NCBI GenBank assembly: GCA_963681505.1
Contig: OY811983.1
Span: 271,501 to 335,500, forward strand
Length of the DNA stretch: 64,000 nt
From: Eunapius fragilis
Taxonomy: Eukaryota > Porifera > Demospongiae > Spongillida > Spongillidae
Direction: 5' to 3'
In this document: positions 1-11,679 of the stretch, in pieces
Layout of the letters: the number at the start of each line of letters is the position of its first letter
Position numbering within the stretch: the first letter of the stretch is position 1
Made by a program: the position numbers and the translations under genes
The notes under the pieces: generated by a model
Databases searched by the model: none
The model's input: only the letters and a program-made list of their open reading frames with translations
Told to the model about the DNA's origin: nothing

Positions 1-30
1 TGTGCGTGCGTGTGTGTGTGTGTGGTGGTG
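1..30. repeat. TG microsatellite
   Basis: Short run of TG dinucleotides (with two CG variants), grading into a G-rich GGTGGTGGGGG stretch. It is cut by the window edge, so its full length is unknown. Confidence 0.9.
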
Positions 31-637
31 GGGGTAGTGCATTTCAATCACGTGGCAGACGTGTACGAAGATTGGGTACGGCTGATATTGCTTTTACATA
101 GCAAGCCAGTAATTTGTTAAGCTATTGGAGGGGTAGTGCGTTAGAATCGGCATGATTAAAGATGTCATTAAGCTTACGTGCCACGCCTGTCGTGTGTAAA
201 GCTTGGACAATAGACAAAGGCAGTATGTGTGTATGTGGGGTGGGGGGGGTTGTGCATTAGAATCGGCACTGCAAACACAGTTAAGGATTGCACGTGGCAC
301 GGCAGATGTGTACAAAGCTTGTACATGGCACGGCAGGCAGACGTACAAAAGTAGTGATGCGGGTGCACATACCTTCACCTAGCGTTTGTAAGGTAACTGT
401 AAAACACACTGGAGATAAAATAAATATATTGTTGCGATACACAAAAATAAAAATGCTTAAGAAAACCCCTGCTATGGGAGGAACATAGCGGACCCAAAGC
501 CATAATGCTATGAACCTTGGCGGTACTTTGTTCCCGGGCCTCGCTGGTATAAATACCTTACGAAGCAGTTGTGGGTTCATCAGTATGAATGTAATTAAGT
601 CAACAAATCTGTTTAAGTCGTTTGCTAATTGCAAGTT
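31..637. repeat. Non-coding flank with diverged ~100-bp repeats
   Basis: No gene is seen. Diverged repeat units recur in direct orientation: a GTAGTGCRTTWGAATC-like phrase starts near 35, 133 and 251 and again near 1028, and a phrase like GGCACGGCAGATGTG (298-312) reappears diverged at about 1078-1112. The reverse complement of the same phrase lies near 58560-58575 in the other flank, so both sides of the array belong to one old repeat family. The 117-codon minus-strand frame at 281-634 crosses these repeats, matches nothing I recognise and is probably chance. Confidence 0.5.
548..584 (+). promoter_or_regulatory. Possible TATA/Inr core promoter
   Basis: TATAAATA at 548-555 is followed by TCAGT at 580-584, an arthropod-type initiator match. 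The distance of about 34 bases from the TATA to the initiator A fits RNA polymerase II promoters. Nothing recognisable is encoded downstream before the inverted-repeat arm. It may be a relic LTR promoter or a chance match in AT-rich sequence. Confidence 0.25.
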
Positions 638-1338
638 GTTTTAATTCGCAGTGCGATGTTTCTTCACATACTAAGGACATGTAATACAGTGTACACTTAA
701 CATGATGTAGTTCCAGTATGTGCACTTCAATAGAATTTATGCAAGGAAAATTTGTAAGTCTGTTGGGTGGGTTGGCGGGTGGTTGGTCCTTCCCTTAGTG
801 CATCAAGACGTTCTAACAAGCCCATCGTGGCAGCACACGTAACCTTAGCTAAGTGACAAGGCCATATGCAGGTACTGTAGTGCTTTTTACTAGCGCTGCA
901 TACGTGTGTTCAAATTATACATGGCACTGCAGGTATGAAGCTAGCTGGTTAAAGACACGCCACACGCGTGAGTGAAGCCTGGTTAATTAATGGACAACGA
1001 CTTAATTTAGGTGACAAGGTAGGTACGGTAGTGCGTTTGAATCGCACGGCTTAGGGATATAATATTGAACGTGACCCAGCAGATGTGAATTAAGCTCGTA
1101 TGTGGCACGCCAGTCGTGTGGGAAGCTTAGGTAATAGAAAAAACTGGTATCAACGGCCATATGTGTGGACGTTATACAAAAAAGTAATTAGGAACGTACC
1201 TCGATGGAAGTTCAATAGACGAGAACAAAGTTCGGTCTTGCGTGGGCAGTCTGTCCTCGCTCCTGTGCCACACATTTCTAAAGGTGAAAGGTGTAAGGCA
1301 AGTCTATGGCAAATTTCAAAGTATTCAGTGGTTGTACA
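638..1338 (+). repeat. Left arm of long inverted repeat
   Basis: About 701 bp that match the reverse complement of 59596-60974 almost base for base once a 672-bp transposon plus its 8-bp target duplication are removed from the right copy (about 702 bp remain). Landmarks shared in opposite orientation include GCAGTGCGATGTTTCTTCAC near the outer end and CAGTGGTTGTACA at the inner end. The inner end abuts the 62-bp satellite at a shared TTGTACAG/TTGTTACAG phrase. No ORF in it is recognisable as a gene. Confidence 0.9.
865..872 (+). other. Empty insertion site (TATGCAGG)
   Basis: Single copy of TATGCAGG in the left arm. In the right arm its reverse complement CCTGCATA is present twice, at 60063-60070 and 60743-60750, on either side of the hAT-like element. 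This is the pre-insertion state of the same site. Confidence 0.85.
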
Positions 1339-1652
1339 GTGATTGATCCTGCGAAAGTGCAGCAATCCGTCTCAGCGCGCCGAATTGCGCCGAATTGTTG
1401 CAGATTCATCCCGCCATAGTGAAGCAATCGGTCTCAGCGCGCCGAATGGCCCCTAATTGTTGCAGATTGATCCGGCGATAGTGCAGCAATCCGTTGTAGC
1501 GCGCCGAATTGTTACAGATTGGTTCCGCGAAAGTGCTGCAATCCGTCGCAGCGCGCCAAATTGCACCAAATTGTTACAGATTGATCCCGCAAATGTGCAC
1601 CAATCCGTCGCAGCGCGCCGCATTGCGCTGGATTGTTACAGATTGATCCCGC
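1339..1652 (+). repeat. 62-bp satellite block S1
   Basis: First block of the CpG-rich 62-bp satellite. A unit runs ACAGATTGATCCCGCGAAAG, then TGCAGCAATCCGTCGCAG, then CGCGCCGAATTGCGCCGAAT and TGTT. A shorter 52-bp form lacks one of the two GCCGAATTG copies. Because 62 is not a multiple of three, frames such as LQIDPA..VQQSVAARRI drift from unit to unit and do not encode a protein. The block ends at the phrase GATTGATCCCGCAATCCCAC, where the simple-repeat array begins. Confidence 0.9.
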
Positions 1653-2521
1653 AATCCCACTTCAATTACCACTACCAATCCCACTACCAATCCCACTACC
1701 AAAACCACTACCACTACCACTACCACTACCAATCACAATCCCACTACCAATCCCACTACAAATCCCACTACCAATCCCACTACCAATCCCACAACCACTA
1801 CCACTACCAATCCCACTACCAATCCCACTACCAATCCCACCACCAATCCCACTACCAATCCCACAACCAATCCCACTACCAATCCCACTACCACTACCAC
1901 TACCACTACCAATCCCACTACCAATCCCACTACCACTACCACTTACAATCCCACTACCACTACCACTACCAATTCCTCTACCAATCCCACTACCACTATA
2001 ATTTCCACTACCAATCCCACTACCAATCCCACTACTAATCCCACTACCACTACCACTACCAATCCCACTACCAATCCCACTACCAATCCCACTACCAATC
2101 CCACTACCAATCCCACTACCACTACCAATCCCACAACCAATCCCACTACCACTACCACTACCACTACCAATCCCACTACCAATTCCACTACCACTACCAC
2201 TACCAATCCCACTACCACTACCACTACCAATTCCCCTACCAATCCCACTACCACTACAATTTCCACTACCAATGCCACTACCAATCCCACTACCAATCCC
2301 ACTACCAATCCCATTACCACTACCACTACCACTACCAATCCCACTACCAATCCCACTACCAATCTCACTACCAATCCCACTACCAATCCTACTACCAATC
2401 CCACCACCACTACCAATCCCACTACCAATCCCAATACCAATCCCACTACCACTACCACTACTACTATACCAATCCCACTACCAATCCCACTACCACTACC
2501 ACTACCAATCCCACTACCACT
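1653..2521 (+). repeat. CCCACTACCAAT array L1
   Basis: Array built from two interchangeable 6-mers, CCACTA and CCAATC, usually alternating to give a 12-bp unit. The top strand has almost no G. Rare variants such as TTCCCCTACC and CAATTTCCAC mark higher-order structure. The 12-bp length gives four-residue peptide periods ([12 protein letters not shown] on the plus strand; GIGS, VGLV on the minus) without stops, so long ORFs here are not genes. It ends at CCACTAAGCAATCGG. Confidence 0.95.
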
Positions 2522-3003
2522 AAGCAATCGGTCTCGGCGCGCCGAATTGCCCCAAATTGTTACAGATTGATCCTGCGAAAGTGCAGGAATCCGTCGCAGC
2601 GTGCCGAATTGTGCTAAATTTTTGCAGATTGGACCAAAGAAAGTGCAGCAATAGGTCGCAGCGCGCCGAATTTTGCCGAATAACATTGCAGATTGATCCT
2701 GCGAAAGTGCAGCAATACATCTCAGCGCGCCGTATTGCGCCGAATTGTTGCAGATTGATCACGCCATTGTGAAGCAATCGGTCTTAGTGCGCCGAATTGC
2801 CCCTAATTGTTGCAGATTGATCCGGCGATAGTGCAGCAATCCGTTGTAGCGCGCCGAATTGTTACAGATTGGTTCCGCGAAAGTGCGGCAATCCGTCGTT
2901 GCGCGCCGAATTGCGCCAAATTGTTACAGATTAATCCCGCAAAAGTGCACCAATCCGTCGCAGCGCGCCGAATTGCACTGGATTGTTACAGATTGATCCC
3001 GCA
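2522..3003 (+). repeat. 62-bp satellite block S2
   Basis: About eight units in plus orientation. It enters from the array at AAGCAATCGGTC and leaves at GATTGATCCCGCAATCCCAC, the same exit as S1. The run from about 2795 repeats the S1 unit order nearly exactly, so S1 and the end of S2 are copies of one higher-order segment. Confidence 0.9.
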
Positions 3004-4813
3004 ATCCCACTTCAATTACCACTACCAATCCCACTACCAATCCCACTACCAATCCCACTACCACTACCACTACCAATCCCACTACCACTACAACTACCAA
3101 TCCCACTACCAATCCCACTACCAATCCCACTACCAATCCCACTACCAATCCCACTACCACTACCACTACCAATCCCACTACCAATCCCACTACCAATCCC
3201 ACCACCAATCCCACTACATTCCCACTACCAATCCCACTACCAATCCCACTACCACTACCAATCCCACTACCAATCCCACTACCAATCCCACTACCACTAC
3301 CACTACCACTACCAATCCCACTACCAATCCCACTACCACTACCACTTTCAATCCCACTACCACTACCACTACCAATTCCCCTACCAATCCCACTACCACT
3401 AAAATTTCCACTACCAATCCCACTACCAATCCCACTACCAATCCCACTACCACTTCCACTACCAATCCCACTACCAATCCCACTACCAATCCCACTACCA
3501 ATCCCACTACCAATCCCACTACCACTACCAATCCCACTACCAATCCCACTACCAATCCCACTACCACTACCACTACCACTACCAATCCCACTACCAATCC
3601 CACTACCAATCCCACTTCCACTACCACTACCAATCCCACTACCAATCCCACTACCAATCCCACTACCAATCCCACTACCACTACCAATCCCACTACCAAT
3701 ACCACTACCAATACCACTACCACTACCACTACCACTACAAATCCCACTACCAATCCCACTACCACTACCACTACCAATCCCACTACCACTACCACTACCA
3801 ATTCCCCTAACAATCCCACTACCACTACCACTACCACTACCAATCCCACTACCAATCCCACAACCAATCCCACTACCAATCCCACTACCAATCCCACTAC
3901 CAATCCCACTACCAATCCCACTACCACTGCCAATCCCACCACCAATCCCACTACCACTACCACTACTACTACTACCAATCCCACTACCAATCCCACTACC
4001 ACTACCACTACCAATCCCACTACCAATCCCACTACCAATCCCACTACCAATCCCACTACTACTACCACTACCAATCCCACTACCAATCCCACTACCAATC
4101 CCACCACCTATCCCACTACCAATCCCAATACCAATCCCACTACCAATCCCACTACCACTACCAATCCCAATACCAATCCCACTACCAATCCCACTACCAC
4201 TACCACTACCACTACCAATCCCACTACGAATCCCACTACCACTACCACTTACAATCCCACTACCACTACCACTACCAATTCCCCTACCAATCCCACTACC
4301 ACTAACATTTCCACTACCAATCCCACTACCAATCCCACTACCAATCCCACTACCACTACCACTACCAATCCCACTACCAATCCCACTACCACTACCACTA
4401 CCTCTACCAATCCTACTACCAATCCCACTACCAATCCCACTACCAATCCCACTACCACTACCACTACCACTACCAATCCCACTACCAATCCCACTACCAA
4501 TCCCACTACCACTACCACTACCAATCCCACTACCAATCCCACTACCAATCCCACTACCAATCCCACTACCACTACCAATCCCACTACCAATCCCACTACC
4601 AATACCACTACCACTACCACTACCACTACCACTACCACTACCAATCCCACTACCACTACCACTACCAATTCCCCTAACAATCCCACTACCACTACCACTA
4701 CCACTACCAATCCCACTACCAATCCCACTACCAATCCCACTACCACTACCACTACTACTACCAATCCCACTACCAATCCCACTACCACTACCACTACCAA
4801 TCCCACTACCACT
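3004..4813 (+). repeat. CCCACTACCAAT array L2
   Basis: 1810 bp. It begins with the entry variant CACTTCAATTACCAC and carries several marker variants (ACTTTCAATCC, AATTCCCCTACC, AAAATTTCCAC, ACTAACATTTCC) in a recurring order. The apparent 687-codon NPTT frame on the plus strand and the 684-codon GIGS frame on the minus strand are shadows of the repeat. Confidence 0.95.
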
Positions 4814-5059
4814 AAGCAATTGGTCACGGCACGCCGAATTGCCCCAAATTGTTACAGATTGATCCTGTGAAAGTGCAGGAATCCGTCGCAGCGTGCCGAA
4901 TTGTGCTGAATTTTTGCAGATTGGACCAAAGACAGTGCAGCAATCGGTCGCAGCGCGCCGAATTGTGCCGAATAACATATTGCAGATTGATCCTGCGAAA
5001 GTGCAGCAATCCGTCTCAGCGCGCCGAATTGCGCCGAATTGTTACAGATTGATCCCGCA
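4814..5059 (+). repeat. 62-bp satellite block S3
   Basis: Four units in the order seen again at 6544-6789: AAGCAATTGGTCACGGCACG entry, a unit with CCTGTGAAAGTGCAGGAATC, a unit with GGACCAAAGACAGTGCAG, then AATAACATATTGCAGATTG. It is the head of a 1730-bp higher-order repeat whose second copy starts at 6544. Confidence 0.9.
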
Positions 5060-6543
5060 ATTCCACTACCAATCCCACTACCACTACCACTACCAATCCC
5101 ACTACCAATCCCACTACCACTACCACTACCTCTACCAAACCCACTACCAATCCCACTACCAATCCCACTACCAATCCCACTACCACTACCACTACCACTA
5201 CCAATCCCACTACCAATCTCACTACCAATCCCACTACCACTACCACTACCAATCCCACTACCAATCCCACTACCAATCCCACTACCAATCCCACTACCAA
5301 TCCCACTACCACTACCAATCCCACTACCAATCCCACTACCAATACCACTACCACTACCACTACTACTACCAATCCCACTACCAATCCCACTACCAATCCC
5401 ACTACCAATCCCACTACCAATCCCACTACCAATCCCACTACCACTACCAATCCCACTACCAATCCCACTACCAATACCACTACCACTACCACTACCACTA
5501 CCAATCCCACTACCAATCCCACTACCACTACCACTACCATTCCCACTACCACTACCACTACCAATTCCCCTAACAATCCCACTACCACTACCACTACCAC
5601 TACCAATCCCACTACCAATCCCACAACCAATCCCACTACCAATCCCACTACCAATCCCACTACCAATCCCACTACCAATCCCACTACCACTACAAATCCC
5701 ACTACCAATCCCACTACCAATCCCACTACCACTACCACTACTACTACCAATCCCACTACCAATCCCACTACCACTACCACTACCAATCCCACTACCAATC
5801 CCACTACCAATCCCACTACCAATCCCACTACCACTACCACTACCAATCCCACTACCAATCCCACTACCAATCCCACCACCTATCCCACTACCAATCCCAA
5901 TACCAATCCCACTACCAATCCCACTACCACTACCAATCCCAATACCAATCCCACTACCAATCCCACTACCACTACCACTACCACTACCAATCCCACTACC
6001 AATCCCACTACCACTACCACTTACAATCCCACTACCACTACCACTACCAATTCCCCTACCAATCCCACTACCACTAACATTTCCACTAACAATCCCACTA
6101 CCAATCCCACTACCAATCCTACTACCAATCCCACTACCAATCCCACTACCAATCCCACTACCACTACCACTACCACTACCAATCCCACTACCAATCCCAC
6201 TACCAATCCCACTACCACTACCACTACCAATCCCACTACCAATCCCACTACCAATCCCACTACCAATCCCACTACCACTACCAATCCCACTACCAATCCC
6301 ACTACCAATACCACTACCACCACCACTACCACTACCAATCCCACTACCAATCCCACTACCACTACCACTACCAATCCCACTACCACTACCACTACCAATT
6401 CCCCTAACAATCCCACTACCACTACCACTACCACTACCAATCCCACTACCAATCCCACTACCATTCCCACTACCACTACCACTACTACTACCAATCCCAC
6501 TACCAATCCCACTACCACTACCACTACCAATCCCACTACCACT
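5060..6543 (+). repeat. CCCACTACCAAT array L3
   Basis: 1484-bp body of the first 1730-bp higher-order copy. It contains paired CCAATACCACTACC variants, CCACAACCAATCC, CCACCTATCCC and the TTCCCCTACC / TAACATTTCC marker pair in an order that is largely repeated in L4. Confidence 0.95.
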
Positions 6544-6789
6544 AAGCAATTGGTCACGGCACGCCGAATTGCCCCAAATTGTTACAGATTGATCCTGTGA
6601 AAGTGCAGGAATCCGTCGCAGCGTGCCGAATTGTGCTGAATTTTTGCAGATTGGACCAAAGACAGTGCAGCAATCGGTCGCAGCGCGCCGAATTGTGCCG
6701 AATAACATATTGCAGATTGATCCTGCGAAAGTGCAGCAATCCGTCTCAGCGCGCCGAATTGCGCCGAATTGTTACAGATTGATCCCGCA
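6544..6789 (+). repeat. 62-bp satellite block S4
   Basis: Copy of S3 displaced by exactly 1730 bp, with the same four unit variants and the same entry and exit phrases. The two blocks look identical over nearly their whole length, so the duplication is recent relative to the array as a whole. Confidence 0.9.
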
Positions 6790-8096
6790 ATCCCACTACC
6801 AATCCCACTACCACTACCACTACCAATCACACTACCAATCCCACTACCACTACCACTACCTCTACCAATCCCACTACCAATCCCACTACCAATCCCACTA
6901 CCAATCCCACTACCACTACCACTACCACTACCAATCCCACTACCAATCTCACTACCAATCCCACTACCACTACCACTACCAATCCCACTACCAATCCCAC
7001 TACCAATCCCACTACCAATCCCACTACCAATCCCACTACCACTACCAATCCCACTACCAATCCCACTACCAATACCACTACCACTACCACTACTACTACC
7101 AATCCCACTACCAATCCCACTACCAATCCCACTACCAATCCCACTACCAATCCCACTACCACTACCAATCCCACTACCAATCCCACTATCAATACCACTA
7201 CCACTACCACTACCAATCCCACTACCAATCCCACTACCACTACCACTACCAATCCCACTACCACTACCACTACCAATTCCCCTAACAATCCCACTACCAC
7301 TACCACTACCACTACCAATCCCACTACCAATCCCACAACCAATCCCACTACCAATCCCACTACCAATCCCACTACCAATCCCACTACCAATCCCACTACC
7401 ACTACAAATCCCACTACCAATCCCACTACCAATCGCACTACCACTACCACTACTACTACCAATCCCACTACCAATCCCACTACCACTACCACTACCAATC
7501 CCACTACCAATCCCACTACCAATCCCACTACCAATCCCACTATCACTACCACTACCAATCCCACTACCAATCCCACTACCAATCCCACCACCTATCCCAC
7601 TACCAATCCCAATACCAATCCCACTACCAATCCCACTACCACTACCAATCCCAATACCAATCCCACTACCAATCCCACTACCACTACCACTACCACTACC
7701 AATCCCACTACCAATCCCACTACCACTACCACTTACAATCCCACTACCACTACCACTACCAATTCCCCTACCAATCCCACTACCACTAAAATTTCCACTA
7801 CCAATCCCACTAGCAATCCCACTACCAATCCCACTACCACTACCACTACCAATCCCACTACCAATCCCACTACCACTACCACTACCACTACTAATCCCAC
7901 TACCAATCCCACTACAAATCCCACTACCAATCCCACTACCACTACCAATCCCACTACCAATCCCACAACCAATCCCACTACCACTAGTGGGATTGGTAGT
8001 GGGATTGGTAGTGGTAGTGGTAGTGGTAGTGGGATGGGGAGTGGGATGGGGAGTGGGATTGGTAGTGGGATTGGTAGTGGTATTTGAAGTGGGATT
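6790..8096. repeat. CCCACTACCAAT array L4 with internal strand flip
   Basis: Repeats L3 with small unit losses, then switches orientation between 7985 and 7986 at CCACTACCACTAGTGGGATT, centred on ACTAGT. The last 110 bp read GGGATTGGTAGT on the top strand and end with GTATTTGAAGTGGGATTGCG, the reverse complement of the usual array entry. The flip therefore carries the satellite/array junction with it. Confidence 0.9.
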
Positions 8097-8662
8097 GCGG
8101 GATCCATCTGTAACAATCCAGCGCAATTCGGCGCGCTGCGACGGATTGGTGCATTTTTGCGGGATCAATCTGTAACAATTTGGCACAATTCGGCGCGCTG
8201 CGACGGATTGCAGCACTTTCGCGGAACTTATCTGTAACAATTCGGCGCACTACAACGGAATGCTGCACTATCGCCGGATCAATCTGCAACAATTCGTGGC
8301 AAATCGGCGCGCTGAGACCTATTGCTTCACTATGGCGGGATCAATCTGCAACAATTCGGCGCAATTCGGCGCGCTGAGACAGATTGCTGCACTTTCGCAG
8401 GATCAATCTGCAAATTGATCACGCCATAGTGAAGCAATCGGTCTTAGTGCGCCGAATTGCCCCTAATTGTTGCAGATTGATCCGGCGATAGTGCAGCAAT
8501 CCGTTGTAGCGCGCCGAATTGTTACAGATTGGTTCCGCGAAAGTGCTGCAATCCGTCGCTGCGCGCCGAATTGCGCCAAATTGTTACAGATTGATCCCGG
8601 AAAAGTGCACCAATCCGTCGCAGCGCGCCGAATTGCACTGGATTGTTACAGATTGATCCCGC
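8097..8662. repeat. 62-bp satellite block S5, head-to-head inversion
   Basis: 8097-8410 is in minus orientation and 8411-8662 in plus orientation. The switch is at the palindromic phrase GATCAATCTGCAAATTGATC (8401-8420). The minus part is the reverse complement of a normal exit block, attached to the flipped end of L4. The plus part runs to the usual exit into L5. Confidence 0.9.
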
Positions 8663-11113
8663 AATCCCACTTCAATTACCACTACCAATCCCACTACCAA
8701 TCCCACTACCAATCCCACTACCACTACCAATCCCACTACCAATCCCACTACCAATCCCACTACCAATCCCACTACCAATCCCACTACCACTACCAATCCC
8801 ACTACCAATCCCACTAAAAATCCCACTACCACTACCACTACCACTACCAATCCCACTACCAATCCCACTACCAATCCCACTACCACTACCACTACCAATC
8901 CCACTACCAATCCCACTACCAATCCCACTACCAATCCCACTACCACTACCAATCCCACTACCAATCCCACTACCAATCCCACTACCACTACCACTACCAC
9001 TAGCAATAACACTACCAATCCCACTACCACTACCACTACCAATCCCTCTACCACTACCACTACCAATTCCCCTAACAATCCCACTACCACTACCACTACC
9101 ACTACCAATCCCACTACCAATCCCTCAACCAATCCCACTACCAATCCCACTACCAATCCCACTACAAATCCCACTACCAATCCCACTACCACTACCACTA
9201 CAACTACCAATCCCACTACCAATCCCACTACCACTACCACTACCAATCCCATTACCAATCCCACTACCAATCCCACTACCAATCCCACTACCACTACCAC
9301 TAACAATCCCACTACCAATCCCACTATCAATCCCACCACCTATCCCACTACCAATCCCAATACCAATCCCACTACCAATCCCACTACCACTACCAATCCC
9401 AATACCAATCCCACTACCAATCCCACTACCATTACCACTACCACTACCAATCCCACTACCAATCCCATTACCACTACCACTTACAATCCCACTACCACTA
9501 CCACTACCAATTCCCCTACCAATCCCACTACCACTAAAATTTCCACTACCAATCCCACTACCAATCCCACTACCAATCCCACTACCACTACCACTACCAA
9601 TCCCACTACCAATCCCACTACCAATCCCACTACCAATCCCACTACCAATCCCACTACCACTACCAATCCCACTACCAATCCCACTACCAATCCCACTACC
9701 AATCCCACTACCAATCCCACTACCACTACCAATCCCACTACCAATCCCACTACCAATCCCACTACCACTACCACTACCACTACCAATCCCACTACCAATC
9801 CCACTACCAATCCCACTTCCACTACCACTACCAATCCCACTACCAATCCCACTACCAATCCCACTACCAATCCCACTACCACTACCAATCCCACTACCAA
9901 TACCACTACCAATACCACTACCACTACCACTGCCACTACCAATCCCACTACCAATCCCACTACCAATCCCACTACCAATCCCACTACCACAACCACTACC
10001 AATTCCCCTAACAATCCCACTACCACTACCACTACCACTACCAATCCCACTACCAATCCCACAACCAATCCCACTACCAATCCCCCTACCAATCCCACTA
10101 CCAATCCCACTACCAATCCCACTACCACTGCCAATCCCACTACCAATCCCACTACCACTACCACTACTACTACTACCAATCCCACTACCAATCCCACTAC
10201 CACTACCACTACCAATCCCACTACCAATCTCACTACCAATCCCACTACCAATCCCACTACTACTACCACTACCAATCCCACTACCAATCCCACTACCAAT
10301 CCCACCACCTATCCCACTACCAATCCCAATACCAATCCCACTACCAATCCCACTACCACTACCAATCCCAATACCAATCCCACTACCAATCCCACTACCA
10401 CTACCACTACCACTACCAATCCCACTACCAATCCCACTACCACTACCACTTACAATCCCACTACCACTACCACTACCAATCCCACTACCAATCCCACTAC
10501 CACTACCACTACCAATCCCACTACCAATCCCACTACCAATCCCACTACCAATCCCACTACCACTACCACTACCAATCCCACTACCAATCCCACTACCAAT
10601 CCCACCACCTATCCCACTACCAATCCCAATACCAATCCCACTACCAATCCCACTACCACTACCAATCCCAATACCAATCCCACTACCAATCCCACTACCA
10701 CTACCACTACCACTACCAATCCCACTACCAATCCCACTACCACTACCACTTACAATCCCACTACCACTACCACTACCAATTCCCCTACCAATCCCACTAC
10801 CACTAAAATTTCCACTACCAATCCCACTAGCAATCCCACTACCAATCCCACTACCACTACCACTACCAATCCCACTACCAATCCCACTACCACTACCACT
10901 ACCACTACCAATCCCACTACCAATCCCACTACAAATCCCACTACCAATCCTACTACCACTACCAATCCCACTACCAATCCCACAACCAATCCCACTACCA
11001 CTAGTGGGATTGGTAGTGGGATTGGTAGTGGTAGTGGTAGTGGTAGTGGGATGGGGAGAGGGATGGGGAGTGGGATTGGTAGTGGGATTGGTAGTGGTAT
11101 TTGAAGTGGGATT
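8663..11113. repeat. CCCACTACCAAT array L5 with internal strand flip
   Basis: 2451 bp. With S5 it forms a 3017-bp higher-order copy followed by another at S6/L6. The orientation switches between 11002 and 11003 at the same ACTAGT-centred phrase used in L4. A segment of about 300 bp within 10300-10750 is internally duplicated (two CCACCTATCCC blocks). Confidence 0.9.
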
Positions 11114-11679
11114 GCGGGATCAATCTGTAACAATCCAGCGCAATTCGGCGCGCTGCGACGGATTGGTGCATTTTTGCGGGATCAATCTGTAACAATTTGG
11201 CACAATTCGGCGCGCTGCGACGGATTGCAGCACTTTCGCGGAACCAATCTGTAACAATTCGGCGCACTACAACGGAATGCTGCACTATCGCCGGATCAAT
11301 CTGCAACAATTCGTGGCAAATCGGCGCGCTGAGACCGATTGCTTCACTATGGCGGGATCAATCTGCAACAATTCGGCGCAATTCGGCGCGCTGAGACAGA
11401 TTGCTGCACTTTCGCAGGATCAATCTGCAAATTGATCACGCCATAGTGAAGCAATCGGTCTTGGTGCGCCGAAATGCCCCTAATTGTTGCAGATTGATCC
11501 GGCGATAGTGCAGCAATCCGTTGTAGCGCGCCGAATTGTTACAGATTGGTTCCGCGAAAGTGCTGCAATCCGTCGCTGCGCGCCGAATTGCGCCAAATTG
11601 TTACAGATTGATCCCGCAAAAGTGCACCAATCCGTCGCAGCGCGCCGAATTGCACTGGATTGTTACAGATTGATCCCGC
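11114..11679. repeat. 62-bp satellite block S6, head-to-head inversion
   Basis: Copy of S5 displaced by 3017 bp: minus orientation to 11427, then plus. The same GATCAATCTGCAAATTGATC switch is at 11418-11437. It differs from S5 by only a few substitutions. Confidence 0.9.

Noticed and set aside
1100..1342. 80-codon plus-strand ORF in the left arm and the 84-90 codon ORFs in the right arm
   Set aside because: The frame is not preserved between the two copies of the arm and no motif is recognisable.
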